Positions 1 through 12,526 of a stretch of 64,000 nucleotides of DNA are shown here, in pieces. How positions within the stretch are numbered: position 1 is the stretch's first letter; the number at the start of each line of letters is the position of its first letter. The notes below the pieces were generated by a model. The model was not told the DNA's origin. It made no database searches and saw only the letters and a list, made by a program, of their open reading frames with translations. This DNA comes from Nelumbo lutea. Its lineage: Eukaryota > Streptophyta > Magnoliopsida > Proteales > Nelumbonaceae. Location: positions 85,280,076-85,344,075 of the forward strand of contig JAKGHH010000002.1 in NCBI GenBank assembly GCA_022828595.1, written 5' to 3'. Position numbers and translations under genes: made by a program.

Positions 1-645
1 TTCTTCCAGTGGTCGGTCTGCTTGCAGAAGTGACAGGCATCAGATGCCTTGTTCTTCTTCTGCTTCTTGGGTTTGGCAGCTTTCTTCTGGGGCTTCTTTG
101 CCTTTCTCTTTTTCGTGCCCGATTTGTTAGCTTCAGCAAGCATAACCACAGGCTCATTCTTCTTTAGTAGATCCTTGGCCTTCTACAACATATTGCTGAG
201 TTTCTGGACGCTGACATTCAGCTTATTAATGTAGCCCATCATCCGAAGACAATGGTTATGAACTTTCTACCCCTTGGACATCTGCATGGTCATGAACAGT
301 TTCAGGACCTTCTGTCGAGTAGAACGGTTCTGCTCTTCATGCATTGTCTTTAGATTGTCCAATATGTCCTTGGCTAGTTTGATCTGATCGAACTGCCTCT
401 ATATTGAGTTGTCTAGTGAGGCAATGACAATGCAGCGGGCTAGGGAGTTCTTATCCTCCCAATCTTGATAGTCCCTCCTACGGGCTTCAAAAGCTCTATC
501 ACCCAGATGCTCCGGGGCAGGATTTTTCACCACCTTATCTAACTTTTTAGAAGTTAGGACCAACATAAGATTTTTGTACCAGTCGGCATAGTTTGGGCCC
601 TTAAGCTTGTTATCATCTAGAAGCTTTGCGAATTGACTATTTGCC
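1..645 (-). mobile_element. Copia A: degenerate gag, runs off the left edge
   Basis: This is the gag of a Ty1/copia element. The methionine near 645 starts MANSQFAKLLDDNKLKGPNY followed by ADWYKNLMLVLTS, the UBN2-type gag N-terminus. After a lysine-rich stretch a zinc knuckle is seen near position 1-40 (CHFCKQTDHWKK; the final Cys would lie outside the window). Stops and frame changes between 230 and 410 break the frame. Protease and polymerase domains would lie left of the window. Confidence 0.85.
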
Positions 646-2125
646 ATTTTTTTATAAAACAGCAAAATCATTAGTCCACAACCTTAGTTTGATTCAAGTT
701 ACCTACATAGATATGGCTTTTAATCTATGTTCCATTCCCATTTATTCATCTCTGAGATTTCCCTCCTTTCTCAGTGACGGAGACGACGAAATGTCTCTGG
801 AAATGTGGGAAATCACATGGGGTGCGTGAAGCCAAATGTTTCAGCTGCATAACTCCACCACCTTTCTATGATGGATCATATCCACTCATCACATGAGTTT
901 CCCTTTGGCCTCTGTCAGACAAGGTTCAGAGCCATTTTTAGGTAAACCTTTCTGTCCAGTGAGTGCACACCCATCATATTCAGGTTATGCCAAAGAGTTC
1001 CCATTTTCTGGTGAAGCTCCTCCCACATCGGTCTATGACGCCCCTATCATCTTATGAAACACTCTAACAGATCCAATAGCAAATGGATAGCCCAATTTTA
1101 TGGTGTGTTTCCTCATTACTGATGGACCCATCACTGTGCTAATGACGGAAGGCCTTTAGAGAGTCCATCATATGGATCTCCCTATCACATGCATTCATAT
1201 TTGCTAGAGGGAACAAAATTACACCCTAATTCTAATTTAGGTCAAACCAAAGTGGCTCCCACTAACTTTCATAAAGTCAGATTTCTGGTGGGCCTTAATC
1301 GGCTAGGGGTTTCATATGCATCCCTTTTTAGGGTTGTGGGGCCCACCAAAAAAGGAAGGGTCATCCGCTGATCTTAAGGGACACCATGGCAATGATGTGC
1401 ATTCAGCCATGGTGTGCGCAAGAGCCACTAACGAATCATCATGGGCCAAGCTTGGTTTGCAAAACCGTACATATACATGTGTATATATATATATATATAT
1501 ATATTAATTTTGCAAAACAAAATTCCAACGATTGAAATCAACTGTCGGCAGTTTGGTTTCCATCAGAGAGAGTGCATTCCCAATCATTACCATTGTCCGA
1601 CAAAGGGGCTGATCCTGTCACTATGATCACTCACTCAGATGTATTCTCAGACTACCCCAACATATCCAGGTTTTGACCCCCACTAAGGATCTCACTGATT
1701 GATATATCAAAGACAGCCCGATCCGACACCTAGTGAAGTGTCATAATCGAGTCTAGGGGTCAAGTGTAACTTTCCAGTTTTGCCCATCTGTCTCCAAGGT
1801 CTAGGGCAATGCTGGAAATCTGGTCCGGTTCAAGGGTTCAAGCAATCTCATACTGCATGTGCCTAGGGTCTTACCCTGATGGCCGAAACAAGCCATCCCA
1901 ACACTTGGTGGCACATCAGTATCAGCCTTGGCAGGATAAATCTCTCCAGACTTATCCAATGGGTGTGAACATTTAAAACTAACACAAGTTTCTATAAGTG
2001 TCTAGTTTTAGGGTCTTACACAGAAATAAACAACATGAATCGAACATGTACTTTCTTTATTTACACTAAATGTCAAAAGTACATCAAATTGGATTGAAGC
2101 TAAGGGCATACAAAACTGTCTAACA
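646..2125 (-). mobile_element. Copia A 5' LTR and leader
   Basis: On the minus strand the LTR begins TGTTAGACAG at 2125. Its first 600 bp match, with substitutions, the plus-strand LTR starting at 5348, so both belong to one family. Homology is lost after the AT dinucleotide run near 1480-1505. The inner LTR boundary and primer binding site were not found, so the split between LTR and leader is uncertain. Confidence 0.7.
1481..1504. repeat. (TA)n microsatellite in the Copia A LTR
   Basis: About 12 TA units lie inside the LTR, at the point where the two related LTRs in this window stop aligning. Confidence 0.8.
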
Positions 2126-3637
2126 GAATCATGAAAGATGTACTTATTAAAGTTGACAAATTCATTTTTCCCGTGGACTTCATAGTGTTAAACATGGAGG
2201 ACGCTGACGTCCCACTTATCCTAGGGTGACCCTTCCTAGCTGTGGGAAAGGCAATGGTTGATGTCTAACAAGGATAACTAAGCCTTCTGATTCAAGATGA
2301 GGAAGTAACTTTTAAAATGTCTGATGCTATGAAACATGCACCTTCTAGTGATGAATCATGCTATATGATAGATGTCATTGATTATGCGGTTGGTGGGTGT
2401 TTTCAGGTCAACGGGCAGCGCCTCAAACCATATGTAGCGGATGGATGGAGCATTGCCTACCTCATCAACTGTATACCTAGATGTTTATTGATGCCACTAG
2501 AATGTCGAGCTTTAGATGGAAAACAAGCGCTTATTGGCAACCCAATGCTGATGAGTAGTTTTTATTTATTTATTTGTGTTTCTGCTTTTCTTTCTCGTAT
2601 CATTCGAGTTTCTTTTCTAGGATGTTAATTTTGTAGATTGTTGATCTCTCTCAATGTTTATCATTCTCTCCTCTTAGTTTCTTTTGATCTTAGCAGCTAG
2701 AGGGTCTAAACGAAGGAGTCATTCCAAATTCCAGAATGCTCTTCAGGAAAGTTCTCTAAACCACTTCAAAGGATAAGTGTGGTAGTGTTAGGCTGTAGCT
2801 ATGCACCTCAATCACCCCAATACATAAATGCATTGATAGGCTACATAAACTAGAAATTCCCTCAATATTATTGTTGTCTATAGGATGAATTCCAAGAGGG
2901 AATACAAGGAAGTCGAAGGAAATCACTATAAGTGCTATAATTTGTTCCTGTGAAGTATCCAATTTTATCACGATACATGAGGATGAGGAAGTTGAATAAG
3001 ACTTTCATCATGACCAGCACTAACTCTACTCATGTGTATAGTGCACTTGATTGAAATCTTAATGATCATTCGAGCTATTAGTGGATCATGGACTGTTAAT
3101 GCAAGAACTTTAACAATTGATTCAGAAAAGAAGAAAAGAAAGGACAAAGTCTGAATTACTCCGTTGTCACGAACTGAATAGTAAAACTAGTGGTTCATGA
3201 TATGAATTCGGTCCCAACTCTATTCCAAGTTAAATAGTAAAACTAGCAACTGGGAATATGATTATTGTTATATTCGGTGACGACTGAGGTTTAAGGGGAC
3301 AAAAATATAGTTGGAAATTCAATTTAATGCATTGACAGGATTTGAGACCAAGCTCGAGGTGATGGTTTGTTATGGCGGTCAAGGAGCTGCTATACATATG
3401 GAATGGAATTGAATCCTGGAGCATGAAGAATCTCATGTTCTCCCTCCCTTTGTTCTCATGTATGTGGTAAGAGTGGCCAGTCATGGGGATGAATTAGAAT
3501 GTTTATGCAGGTTTCCCGACTATTTAATGCATTCTCATCCTAAAATTCATTCGTTAGATGCTAGTAATTTGGGGAATGATCAGTTTATGGGTAATATCTT
3601 GCTTGAGGACAAGCAAAAGCTTAAGTGTGGGGGAGTT
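2126..3637 (+). mobile_element. Athila-like Ty3/gypsy internal region (deleted)
   Basis: The plus strand reads VLIKVDKFIFPVDFIVL, then DVPLILG-stop-PFLAVGKAMVDV, the aspartic protease and following region typical of Athila-lineage polyproteins, with several stops. Near 2400 it jumps to FQVNGQRLKPYVADG, which resembles the extreme C-terminus of Athila integrase, so reverse transcriptase, RNase H and most of integrase are deleted. The rest to 3637 is non-coding and ends in the polypurine tract AAGTGTGGGGGAGTT just before the LTR. Confidence 0.8.
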
Positions 3638-4937
3638 TGATGTGTGTGCATGCTACACATCATTTTTATTGTTGTATACATGATTTTAATGATGTTTTGC
3701 AATGGTTTTTACCCTAATTGAGCAGAATTCCAGGAAACTAAGAGTTTGGGGCAATCTAGGGTGAAGATAGCATACTTTGGCCCATCAAGAAGGAAAGCCC
3801 AGCCAAGACCCCATGGGAAGCACTAAAGCCACCAAGGAGAGAGGCCCAACTACAGCCCAATCGAAACCTTATGGGAGAACAGCAATTCGGCCCATCAAGG
3901 AGAACATCCCAACAGTTTGGCCCACCAAGAACAACAGCACAACCGCAGCCCTAAGGGAGTCTCCAAAAAGGCGGCTAACCTTAGAGAAGAAGGAAAGGAT
4001 GAAAGGAAGAGTATAAAAAGAAAAGAAAAAAAAGGAACTAGGGTTTGGACCCCTGAAGACAAAACCAAAGAAGAAGAAGAAGAACTGCTAGAGAAGAGAG
4101 AAGGTTGCCGAAAGCAAATTGAAGAGGAGGTCGAAGGTTGATGTAGAAATCTTAGGTTGTCTCCTTTGATTCTGCAAATTTGGTAACCTAGATTCGACTA
4201 GGGTTTCATGATTTTTCTTTATTGAATCTTTCTTTCTTTCTTTTATGTGAACCATGATGGACTTCAAATCTGATATGTAATTAATATTTTAGCAGATCCA
4301 ATTGATTATGATTTATTCTTGGGATTTCATGATTAGGGTTTTTTGAATAATAGAATAATCTTGTCAGAATTGTTCTTGTTTCTTGGATTGCTTGAATTGC
4401 TTGAGAAAGAGTTTAGGTAATCAGATCATCTAATCAAGAAAATGGATTGAATGCATCTTAGAGATAAGTTTCATGGTTCATTTGGCATCCATTCATACCT
4501 AAATTGATGACCTTCAAATTCTTTGTTCTTAATGCATCTATGACGATTAAATTTCTAATAGAAATATAGGAATTATTGCTCATAGATAGAGTGGGTTGTG
4601 CTCGAGAGAGGCTGCTCCTATAATTAGGGTTTCGCCAACCCAAGACTGAATTCACTTCGGTTGGACTGCTTAAAGATTTAAGTGCTAAATCGGTTCTACT
4701 AGTTCTTGTATGTAGTAATTCCTCTTATCATTAAAGGTGGTCTGATTCAAAATTGCTTTGGGTAATTTGCTAGTTAGAAGTTAGGTTTTTCTTTGTTCAA
4801 TCTTTCAATTTATCAGATAACTAAAGGTTGATTCAGTACTAGAAGTTGTTGGATCAATCCTCGTGGGAACGACACTCTACTCATCATTCTATTACTTGAC
4901 CGGCTAGTGCACTTGCTAGTGTCTTCTTAGCGCATCA
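3638..4937 (+). mobile_element. Athila-like 3' LTR
   Basis: This 1300-bp LTR starts TGATG and ends CATCA, a perfect 5-bp terminal inverted repeat. It lies immediately after a polypurine tract. A TATAAAA box at 4012-4018 marks the U3 promoter. Right of CATCA the sequence passes directly into copia RNase H coding sequence. Confidence 0.88.
4012..4018 (+). promoter_or_regulatory. TATA box of the Athila-like LTR
   Basis: TATAAAA follows the AG-rich U3 region of the LTR. It is a promoter candidate by sequence only. Confidence 0.55.
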
Positions 4938-5333
4938 TGTAGTTTGTTGGAAAAGCAGCAAACAAGAATCCACCGTAGATTCCACAACTGAGGCCGAATA
5001 TATTGCTACAAGTGAAGCTACCAAGGAAGTCGTTTGGATGAAGAAGTTCATTCAGGAATTAGGAGTAGTTCCATCCAGCACATCACCCATTCCATTTTGT
5101 GTGACAACACTAGAGTCATTGCTCAAGCTAAGAGCCACGAGCCCACTCGAAGTCGAAGCACATCGAGAGGAAGTACCATGTAGTACGAAAGATAGTTGAA
5201 AGAGGGGACATCCTAATTCAGAAGATAGCATCAGCGGAAAATGTAGCAGACCCATTGACTAAGCCATTGACACAAAGTGTTTGAGAAACACGTGGAAAGT
5301 ATGGGACTCCGGCTTGTACCCGATTGGACCTAA
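4938..5333 (+). mobile_element. Copia B: RNase H, C-terminal part of pol
   Basis: The reading CWKSSKQ, STTEAEYIATSEATKEVVWM, CDNTRVIAQAKS, KHIERKYHVVRKIVERGD, ADPLTKPL identifies copia RNase H and gives catalytic Glu (TEAEYIA) and Asp (CDN). Two frameshifts near 5095 and 5150 break it. The stop is at 5331-5333, then a polypurine tract and the 3' LTR. The 5' part of the domain is cut off by the Athila-like insertion ending at 4937. Confidence 0.85.
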
Positions 5334-5347
5334 GTGCAAGTGGGAGC
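5334..5347 (+). other. Copia B polypurine tract
   Basis: The purine-rich stretch GTGCAAGTGGGAG immediately precedes the LTR start, as expected for the plus-strand primer. Confidence 0.6.
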
Positions 5348-7126
5348 TCTTAGACAGTTATGCCCTTAGCTTCAATCAGATTGATGTACCTTTTGACATT
5401 TATTGTAAATGAATAAAGTACATAACTGATTCATGTCATTGTGGTGTGTTTATGTGTAATACCCTTAAACTAGACACTTAATGAGATTCGTGTTAGTTTA
5501 GAATCTTCACAACCATTGATAGATCTGTGGAGATTTGTCCTACCAAGGCTGACACTGATGTATCACCAAGATGGTTGGTGTGGATTGTCTCAACTGCCAA
5601 GGTGAGACTTGAGGTACATGTACTGTGAGTTTTCTTGAAACCTTGAACCAGACCGATATTCCAATATTGCCCTGAACCTTGGAGATAGATGCGCAAAACT
5701 AGAATGTTACACCTAGCCCCTAGACTTGATTATGGTATTGCAATGGGTATCAGATTGGGCTATCTTTGATATGCCAATTAATAAGATCCTTAGAGGGGCT
5801 CAAAACCTGGGTATGTTGGGACAGTCCGAGAATTCATCTGAGTGAGTGATCATAGTGGCAGGATCAGCCCCTTTGTTAGACAAAGTGAATGATCGGGGAT
5901 GCACTCTCTCTGATGGAAACCTAAACTATCGGCAGTTGATTTCAACAGTTGAAATTTGTTTTTGCAAAATATATATACATGTATGGTTTCAAAATGTTTG
6001 CAAAAGGCTTTAATTCCCAAGATCCATGAGAGTAGAGAGTGCAGCATTGTACATTGCAACCAAGGGAGAGGTCATCTCTTGATGGGCAGTGTTTGATCAT
6101 TATGGACTGAGAGGTTAAATGTAAGCCCATTGAGGGTAATACCTGATGGGATAATCTTGCATCTACCTACAGTCCTTGGGTTTTCATAAGGTGGCTGGAC
6201 CCAAGGACCATTTAGTATAAATGTTGGGCCCTGCCCATGGTGATGGACTTAGGGGTTCACTGTCTCCTACATTGAATTGGGTCATGCCTTGTAACAAAGT
6301 CTGGGCTGAACCCATGTGGCTGATGTGTAGATCAATGTTTGGGTCCCATGCTATATAGAGAGAGCCAACTGGGTAGCAGGTTAGGAGGTTAAGTAAGCAT
6401 ATAAACTTAGTGGGCCTAAAGCCCAATTCGAACTGGGTTAATAAGATTAATTAAATGGGGGCAGATCCGGGATTTGGATCAACAGATAAGATAAGGAGTT
6501 ATCCTTATCCACTTAAAGAGTCTAGATCCAAATAAATATTTGGATCAAATGAACTCCTAATTTGATTAGGTCTGTAGATAAGATAAGGGATTATCGCTAT
6601 CTATTAAAGAAAGTTCAGATCTAAATAAAAGATTTGGATTAGGAAATTTTTAATGGGATTAGGAAATTCTCTCTTTAAAGCTATAAATAGGAGAGCAGGG
6701 CGGACCTCCAAAAGCACAGTTCGCTGAATACAGAGCGAAGACTACACAGTTTGATTACTTTTGTCTTCTGCTCTTTTCTCCCCTACTCTTGCCGCCCCTA
6801 CCCAATTCGATCTCCACTTGTGGAAGTGATTAATAACTGTTCTTGATATTGCTTCTTGCTAGAAGAGGCAATCTTAAGTTGTGCTCACCATCCCTACACT
6901 ACATTCTTGCTGAAGAATTTGGTTCTTGCTGAAGAGCCATGTTGCTGATTCGGCTTCACTTCACACTGTGTCATCTTTAATGGGAGCAAATTTTGGTTTT
7001 CTCCTTGGACGTGAATACCTTCATTGGGAGTTACTGTTACTCCTTATCAGGTATACCCCTCTCCTCCCTTTTGGTTTTATATCTAGTTCCGGTTGGTTCA
7101 AGATTGATCATTGAAAATGTAGTTTT
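5348..7126 (+). mobile_element. Copia B 3' LTR
   Basis: The LTR starts TCTTAGACAG, one substitution from the Copia A start TGTTAGACAG. The first 600 bp align to the Copia A LTR in inverse orientation. CTATAAATAG at 6681-6690 is a good TATA box, followed by a CT-rich leader. The right boundary near TTTTCTAAAA (about 7126) is a guess from the expected inverted terminus. Confidence 0.7.
6682..6688 (+). promoter_or_regulatory. TATA box of the Copia B LTR
   Basis: TATAAAT lies in the context GCTATAAATAGGAGAG, well placed inside the LTR for the element promoter. Confidence 0.6.
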
Positions 7127-7837
7127 CTAAAATAGGGAATGCGATTTCCAAATGGGAGAGAGAGAATTTTTTTTAAATTTCGCCCAACCTTCCTATAGGG
7201 TTCGGCCATCCATATGATGGATCTCTCATCCCTTCAGAATGTTGACAACTTGAAGAAGTACTACCTATAAGCTCGAAAGTTAGATATCCGCCAAAAATTA
7301 ACTAAGTCTAGAAGATCACCGAGCTAGACAAATTACGAATCAAAGAGTGGACTATGAGTTGCTTCCAGAGCCTAAGGGCCACGATGATCGAACTAATGAC
7401 CTCAGTGCAAGATAAGACCTAGTTGCTTCAACATGGGCAACCTAAGACCCGGTTGCTTCGTTATGGGCAATATAAGACCCAGTCGCCTCTTCGACATGAG
7501 CAGGTGAGAAGTAGCTCGTGTGCAGGTGGGCACATACCCTACATTGTCTACTCACTTCAGCGTACATCAACATCGGATTATTCTTACTTACGCCTAGCTC
7601 GTCAACTCGACACTTCAGAGTAATCCAAACTTAGAAAATTTTTACACAATCAAGATTTTTAAACGAGGAGAGGAAAAAAAAAAGATTCTATTCATTCAAA
7701 ATGAAGTCTTAGTACATTCAAAAAAAAGGAAAGGAAGAGAAAGCAAACAACTACTTATCCGAGCTCAAAGGCTAAGGACATTACATCATATTTATAGGGG
7801 AGCCCAAGAAAAGAGGTAAATTTCAGTCTCGATGGGG
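7127..7837 (+). other. Unassigned remnant with a 30-bp tandem repeat
   Basis: No gene is recognisable here. It contains three 30-bp tandem units (7413-7502) and lies between the Copia B LTR and the antisense gag-like ORF, so it may be the left part of the Tat-like element. Confidence 0.5.
7413..7502 (+). repeat. 30-bp tandem repeat, three units
   Basis: Units start at 7413, 7443 and 7473, each beginning TAAGACC and containing a TTGCTTC-like and an ATGGGCA-like word. The third unit is more diverged. Confidence 0.75.
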
Positions 7838-10034
7838 CTCCTCGCCCACTCCTTCAATGAGCTCAACATCCTTGGTTGGGTCCACCTCCATAGATGTGCT
7901 CACAACAGCAAGCTCATCAGTCTCCATGACCTCGTCGATTGCTACGTCGGAGTTCCCCAACTTCTCTTTGGCTTCCAAATCAACGTAATCATCCCCATCC
8001 TCCTCGAAATCGAGATATTCACCCGCTGCCTGGATTACAATTTTTGTGGAGATCTCGATCGTGGTGAGTGGTTGAAGATCAAGCTAGGGAAACGCATGCC
8101 TTGCCAGCCAGTGACAGACTTTGAAGCCCTTGCTGAAGGCTGAGGTGGTTGTCTCGTTCACAAAGTTCTCAAACTCCGAAGATGTTTTGTAAGCATGAAT
8201 AGCACGAGCATCGGCCTCCTTTAACTCTTAGGAGAAGATATCCTCGCATTCAGTGAGGAGAGCCTTCTTTTCCTTGACCTCCTTCATCAGTTTGCAAATG
8301 TGTTCCTCCTTCCGCTTCACCTCTGCCTCCTGCTTCTTCGCCAACTCCACAACCTTCAGTGTTCTAGTCTAGCACTCTGCAACTTTCGTTTTGGCAACCA
8401 GAACCTTGGCCTTTGACAATGAGACTTGTAACAACTCCATCTAACGGTCGGACTGCTCCACCAAGGAGTGAATCATCGACTTCGTCTACAAAAGAGCTGC
8501 ACCAATAAGTAAGGTAAGAAAAATGCAAAGGATAGAGAAGAGAAAATAGAAACGTACCACCATCGACCCCACGCTGTGATAGCGAAATTGGAGCATGTAA
8601 TCCCAGCATACTTTGAAACCTTGGCGGGGAAGATAGCTTCCTTGCTCTTGAGCTTTCTTGCTCTTGAGAGTGGTAACCTGGGCATCAAAGATGCTTTAGC
8701 CCTCCTCGAGAATTGCACCGGAAGTGGTGACCTCGGATTGGATGAGCTGGGGCCTTAACTCTTGGGCCACCTCAAGCTCGCGAGCTGGCAACCTAGTTCC
8801 CTGGTCATCCTCAACCAAGTTGATGATAGGTACGTCCTCCTTCCTTCTCGGGGCAGCAGGTGCAGTGGGACTAGTGACGGGCTCGGTGGCTGGGGGTTCG
8901 GTGCAAGACACCTTCCTCTTCTTCTTTTTCTTCATATTAGAGAAAAGCTTGGAAATTGGGATATCCGCCATGGTACCTGTAACACAGACACTGACTTGGC
9001 AAAGAAGCCGGTGAGAAAGATCAAAGGTTTAAGTGTGTGAAACCGAACCTACCCGGACTCAGCCCTGCATTAACTAACTTCTCCTTGGCTAGGAAGTCAT
9101 CCAACTCCAACCTGAGCTTCGTCCAGCCACGTATCTATTTCTTCATGTTCTTATCTAGCTTGATGTTGGGGTCACTGATGGTTGTTCTCCAGCGCATCAA
9201 AAATGGCCAACCCCCAGCTACAGTGACAATAAAATAACACATCTTCCAGGTTGGGACTTTGTTGGGAAAACTATACAAGATCTTGTATCCCGGTCGGGGG
9301 GTCAGGTAATAACTACGGTGTTTGGAAGAAGGAAAACTGGTAGAGCTTTTCTAGATAGAACAGATCGAGCTAAAGGTGTCCATGGTTAGAGGTTTGGCGA
9401 AGTGATGAAACAAGGAAATAGTGCCTACTATAGAATGAACCGAGTTCGGGTGAAACTGGCCCATGGTGATGTTAAAAAACTAGAGGATCTCCACAATGAA
9501 TGGGTGAAGCGGGAAGCACATCCCAGCTGTCAGCTGCTCTTTGAACACTACGACCTCATTGGGATCGTGATCCCAAGGATACCCTTCTAAAGAGATACTC
9601 CAGCCATGGTTCTCAAGGAATTTATAGTACTTGTCTAGTGTTTGCGGTCTCTCCGCAGTCATCATGGAAGGACCGAAGCAATCTGGCCCCGACCTCCAAG
9701 AACTACGAAAGCTTGAGGCTTCCTTTTTGGCTAGTGTTTGCAGTCTCTCCGCAGTCCTCTCACTCCTTTGTTTGGGAGTCCACATCAGGTGGACTAGGCT
9801 CAGAGCCATGTGCCGAGGTGCCCACCTCGGTAGGACCTAACTCTACTTTTTGGCCCGAGGAGTCCACCTCGGTCCCACTTGACTCACTACTAGCATATAG
9901 TAGACTACCAGTGTTGACACTTGACATTGTAATTGAAGGAAAACAAGTAGGAACAAAGGATACTTACCTAGATTGCGGAGAGGAGGAGATGACTTTGAAA
10001 GACGAACAGGTGACACCGGCCTAGAAGAAGACAC
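7838..10034 (-). pseudogene. Antisense gag-like protein (Transposase_28 type), Tat/Retand-like element
   Basis: On the minus strand, fragments in several frames resemble the plant 'putative gypsy-type transposon' protein (Pfam Transposase_28). In order they are: a serine-rich N-terminus near 10030; VVVFKEQLTAGMCFPLHPF near 9510; GQFHPNSVHSIVG; a lysine-rich MKKKKKRKVS segment near 8940; a coiled-coil-like Lys/Glu segment (8200-8400); and an acidic C-terminus ending near 7838. Stops and frameshifts are frequent, so it is a pseudogene. It reads opposite to the LTR that starts at 10390. That arrangement matches the extra antisense ORF reported between pol and the 3' LTR of some Tat-lineage elements. 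Confidence 0.65.
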
Positions 10035-10372
10035 GCGAGATCAGACCACGAATGCACAAATCATGACAAAGAAAATGGGAACCCCATAGCCCCTATTTAT
10101 AGCTACTGTAGTCGATTTTGGACGGGAAGGATCAACATGATCTGACGGCTCCCCTAAAAACTGGTTGCACCCCTCCTAAGGCCGAAATCAGTTGAATGCG
10201 CGTTTTGATGTCTGCACGGTTAATAATCTGCGTGACGTCTGTGGGTTCTTGATATGTGATCTGGCTTCCTAGTCGAGTCGGATGGGTCACAAGGTCAAAC
10301 CACCAGATCGGCCAAGGCCAAATCCACCTCAACTCGTCATGAATTTCTCACACTGGGTCATAACTCATGCAC

Positions 10373-10389
10373 GAGGAGTGGGGGGCAAT
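10373..10389 (+). other. Polypurine tract of the Tat-like element
   Basis: GAGGAGTGGGGGGCAAT directly precedes a TGATGAGG LTR-like start, the usual layout at a gypsy 3' LTR. Confidence 0.6.
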
Positions 10390-10900
10390 TGATGAGGGAT
10401 GATTTGGTCCGACCTAATGAACAGAGGACTTGTGGACAAAACTTGCCAGCCAAGTGATGACTTAGCATTTCCAACCACCTCGGTAGATCGGTCACCTCGG
10501 GTGTCCCATTCACTTCAGATTGGCTCGAGGATAGAGTATCTCGGATGCCCGTATTTGCTGAGGTGACAAGTAGTAGGTTCTAGAAGCTGAACAGTTGTCT
10601 CCAAGCCTTTTAGGATCACGCCGCACATCCATAGGTCTTATTCGTACCGATGCCAATGGACATGATGAGGTTTATCGGCCAACACTTTATCCACATTTTG
10701 GAGCAGAACGGGCTCCTACTGCTTGTTCTGAGGATCTCGGAGAGGTTTCGTGAGGCTCATGGCAGCCCAACTATATAAGGGCATTAGCCCTCATAGCACA
10801 AGGTATGCATGATTACTTGCGTTCAAGCTTTCAGCTCGCTATCAGAATACACTAAGCTTAAGAATCGGAGCAACCTCACCGGATTAACTACCCCGGGTTA
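10390..10900 (+). mobile_element. Partial 3' LTR of the Tat-like element
   Basis: It begins TGATGAGGGATG after the polypurine tract and has a TATATAA box at 10772-10778. No matching CA-type end is found before the AT-rich DNA at about 10900, so the LTR is truncated or the end has decayed. Confidence 0.6.
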
Positions 10901-11620
10901 AAATACTAAAAATAATTAAAAAATAAATTAATTGTATTTTATTGCAAAAAAAATACTAAATAATAATAAAAAAAATAATGTATTTTAATTATTAATAGTA
11001 ATATAATTAACAATAAATAATTTTAAATTGTAATTAATAGTAATTATAATTTAAGCTATAAATAGTAGAAAATTACATTTAATTACCAAAAAATTATATT
11101 CAATTACCAGAAAATTACATTTAATTAGTTTTAGTCAAGAAATGAGCAATATTTCTAAAAATATGATAATTTCCAGAAAATATTGTATTTTAAATAAATA
11201 CAGTAATTTAATAATTACAATATTTTAATAATTAATAACAAAAAGTAACAAATCATTTATAATTTAACCCAACCCGATTAGATCTATAAATTTGTAGGCT
11301 AAAGCAACAACTATTATGTTTTGAGTTAGGTCTAGCCAAGATATGCACCATGCCCACACATTATCAGAGATAATCAGATTCGAAGTCTAATTGTGTATCA
11401 AACTTTTGGAGTCCAATGATGGCTTTGGCGATAGGCCCAAGCTAAACAACCCCTAATAAGCTCAACTTGGAAATTATATGCATATATAATAAATATTATT
11501 ATATAATATTTAAATAACAAATTTTATATTAAGATATATAGAAAGGTTATATATTTTTTTATATAAACTAGAATTAAATAAAAAATTTAATTTGTAAAAA
11601 ATTATAGTTTTAAAATTAAC
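10901..11620. repeat. AT-rich low-complexity DNA
   Basis: More than 80 percent A/T by eye, with loosely repeated AAAATTACATTTAATTA words near 11070-11130. No coding sequence is seen. Confidence 0.7.
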
Positions 11621-12526
11621 ACGGTTATTTTCATTTTTTGAAAAATGCAAAATTCTAGGGGGTAAAATGAGCATATAACACTGCTAACATAGTTGAAAGT
11701 GTCCAATAAATGGTTATGTATAGGCTCTGCAATGGTTTGAACCAGTTGGTTATCAATTTACAATAGTTGAGTGGATTTTTAATAAGCAAACATGGTTTAT
11801 ACTAATTGAGCATGAACTTGCAACAGTTGGAAGAAGTTTTGTGGTAGCTTATTATAGTTGATTATAGGTTTTTAACAATCGAGTATCGATTGGTAGCACT
11901 GAAGTACGGACCGATACAAACTTATCAAATTTTTTCAAAACCGCTATTTTCCTTTTGACCCTTGCATATTGATAGTTTAAATCTGAAATTGTCAAAAGAG
12001 CAGTGTGCGATTTTTTGACACTTAGCAAAAAACGATCCATTTTGGCGAAGAGGACGTTGGAGTATTACAACGTTGTATGTATCTTAGCATAGTTTTTGAA
12101 CTATTGCTGACCAGACAGTCGAAACCGTTTGGGCCAAAAACCATTCAATTAACCAGTTCTGTTCCTCCTCTGAACCAGAATATTGTCAAAAACCGTTGAC
12201 TTTGTCAGTGACCTGCTGACCTAGAAGGTCAAACCATTGCCTTGAACAACATTTTTTGGTTGCTTTTTATTTTAATTAATTTTTTTTTAATTTTTATTTT
12301 TTAGAATGCAATAGATTGTCTATTAGGACTGAACGTTTGAACCGCTGACCCAGAAACCAGTGGCCAAAGTGATTCTGGTTTCATGTTGATTTTTAGAACA
12401 TTATATCTTAGTGTATCACATGGTATATATTGGTTTTCAAATCAAAATGTCAAAGTACTGAAAAACAGGATGTCTCTATATATTTAAAGAGAGAAATCCA
12501 TCCCAGATTCCCAATAGTGAAGAATT
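11621..12526. other. Non-coding DNA with a degenerate repeat
   Basis: No gene is recognised. The stretch 12100-12400 is rich in AACCG/GACC words and resembles, in inverse orientation, parts of the hAT-like element at 12724-13004, so it may be a decayed relative. Confidence 0.4.

Noticed and set aside
3777..4141. Lys/Glu-rich plus-strand ORFs
   Set aside because: They lie in the U3/R region of the Athila-like LTR, spanning its TATA box; low-complexity translation.
7832..8143. Plus-strand ORF of 103 codons
   Set aside because: It is the complement of the acidic C-terminus of the antisense gag-like protein.
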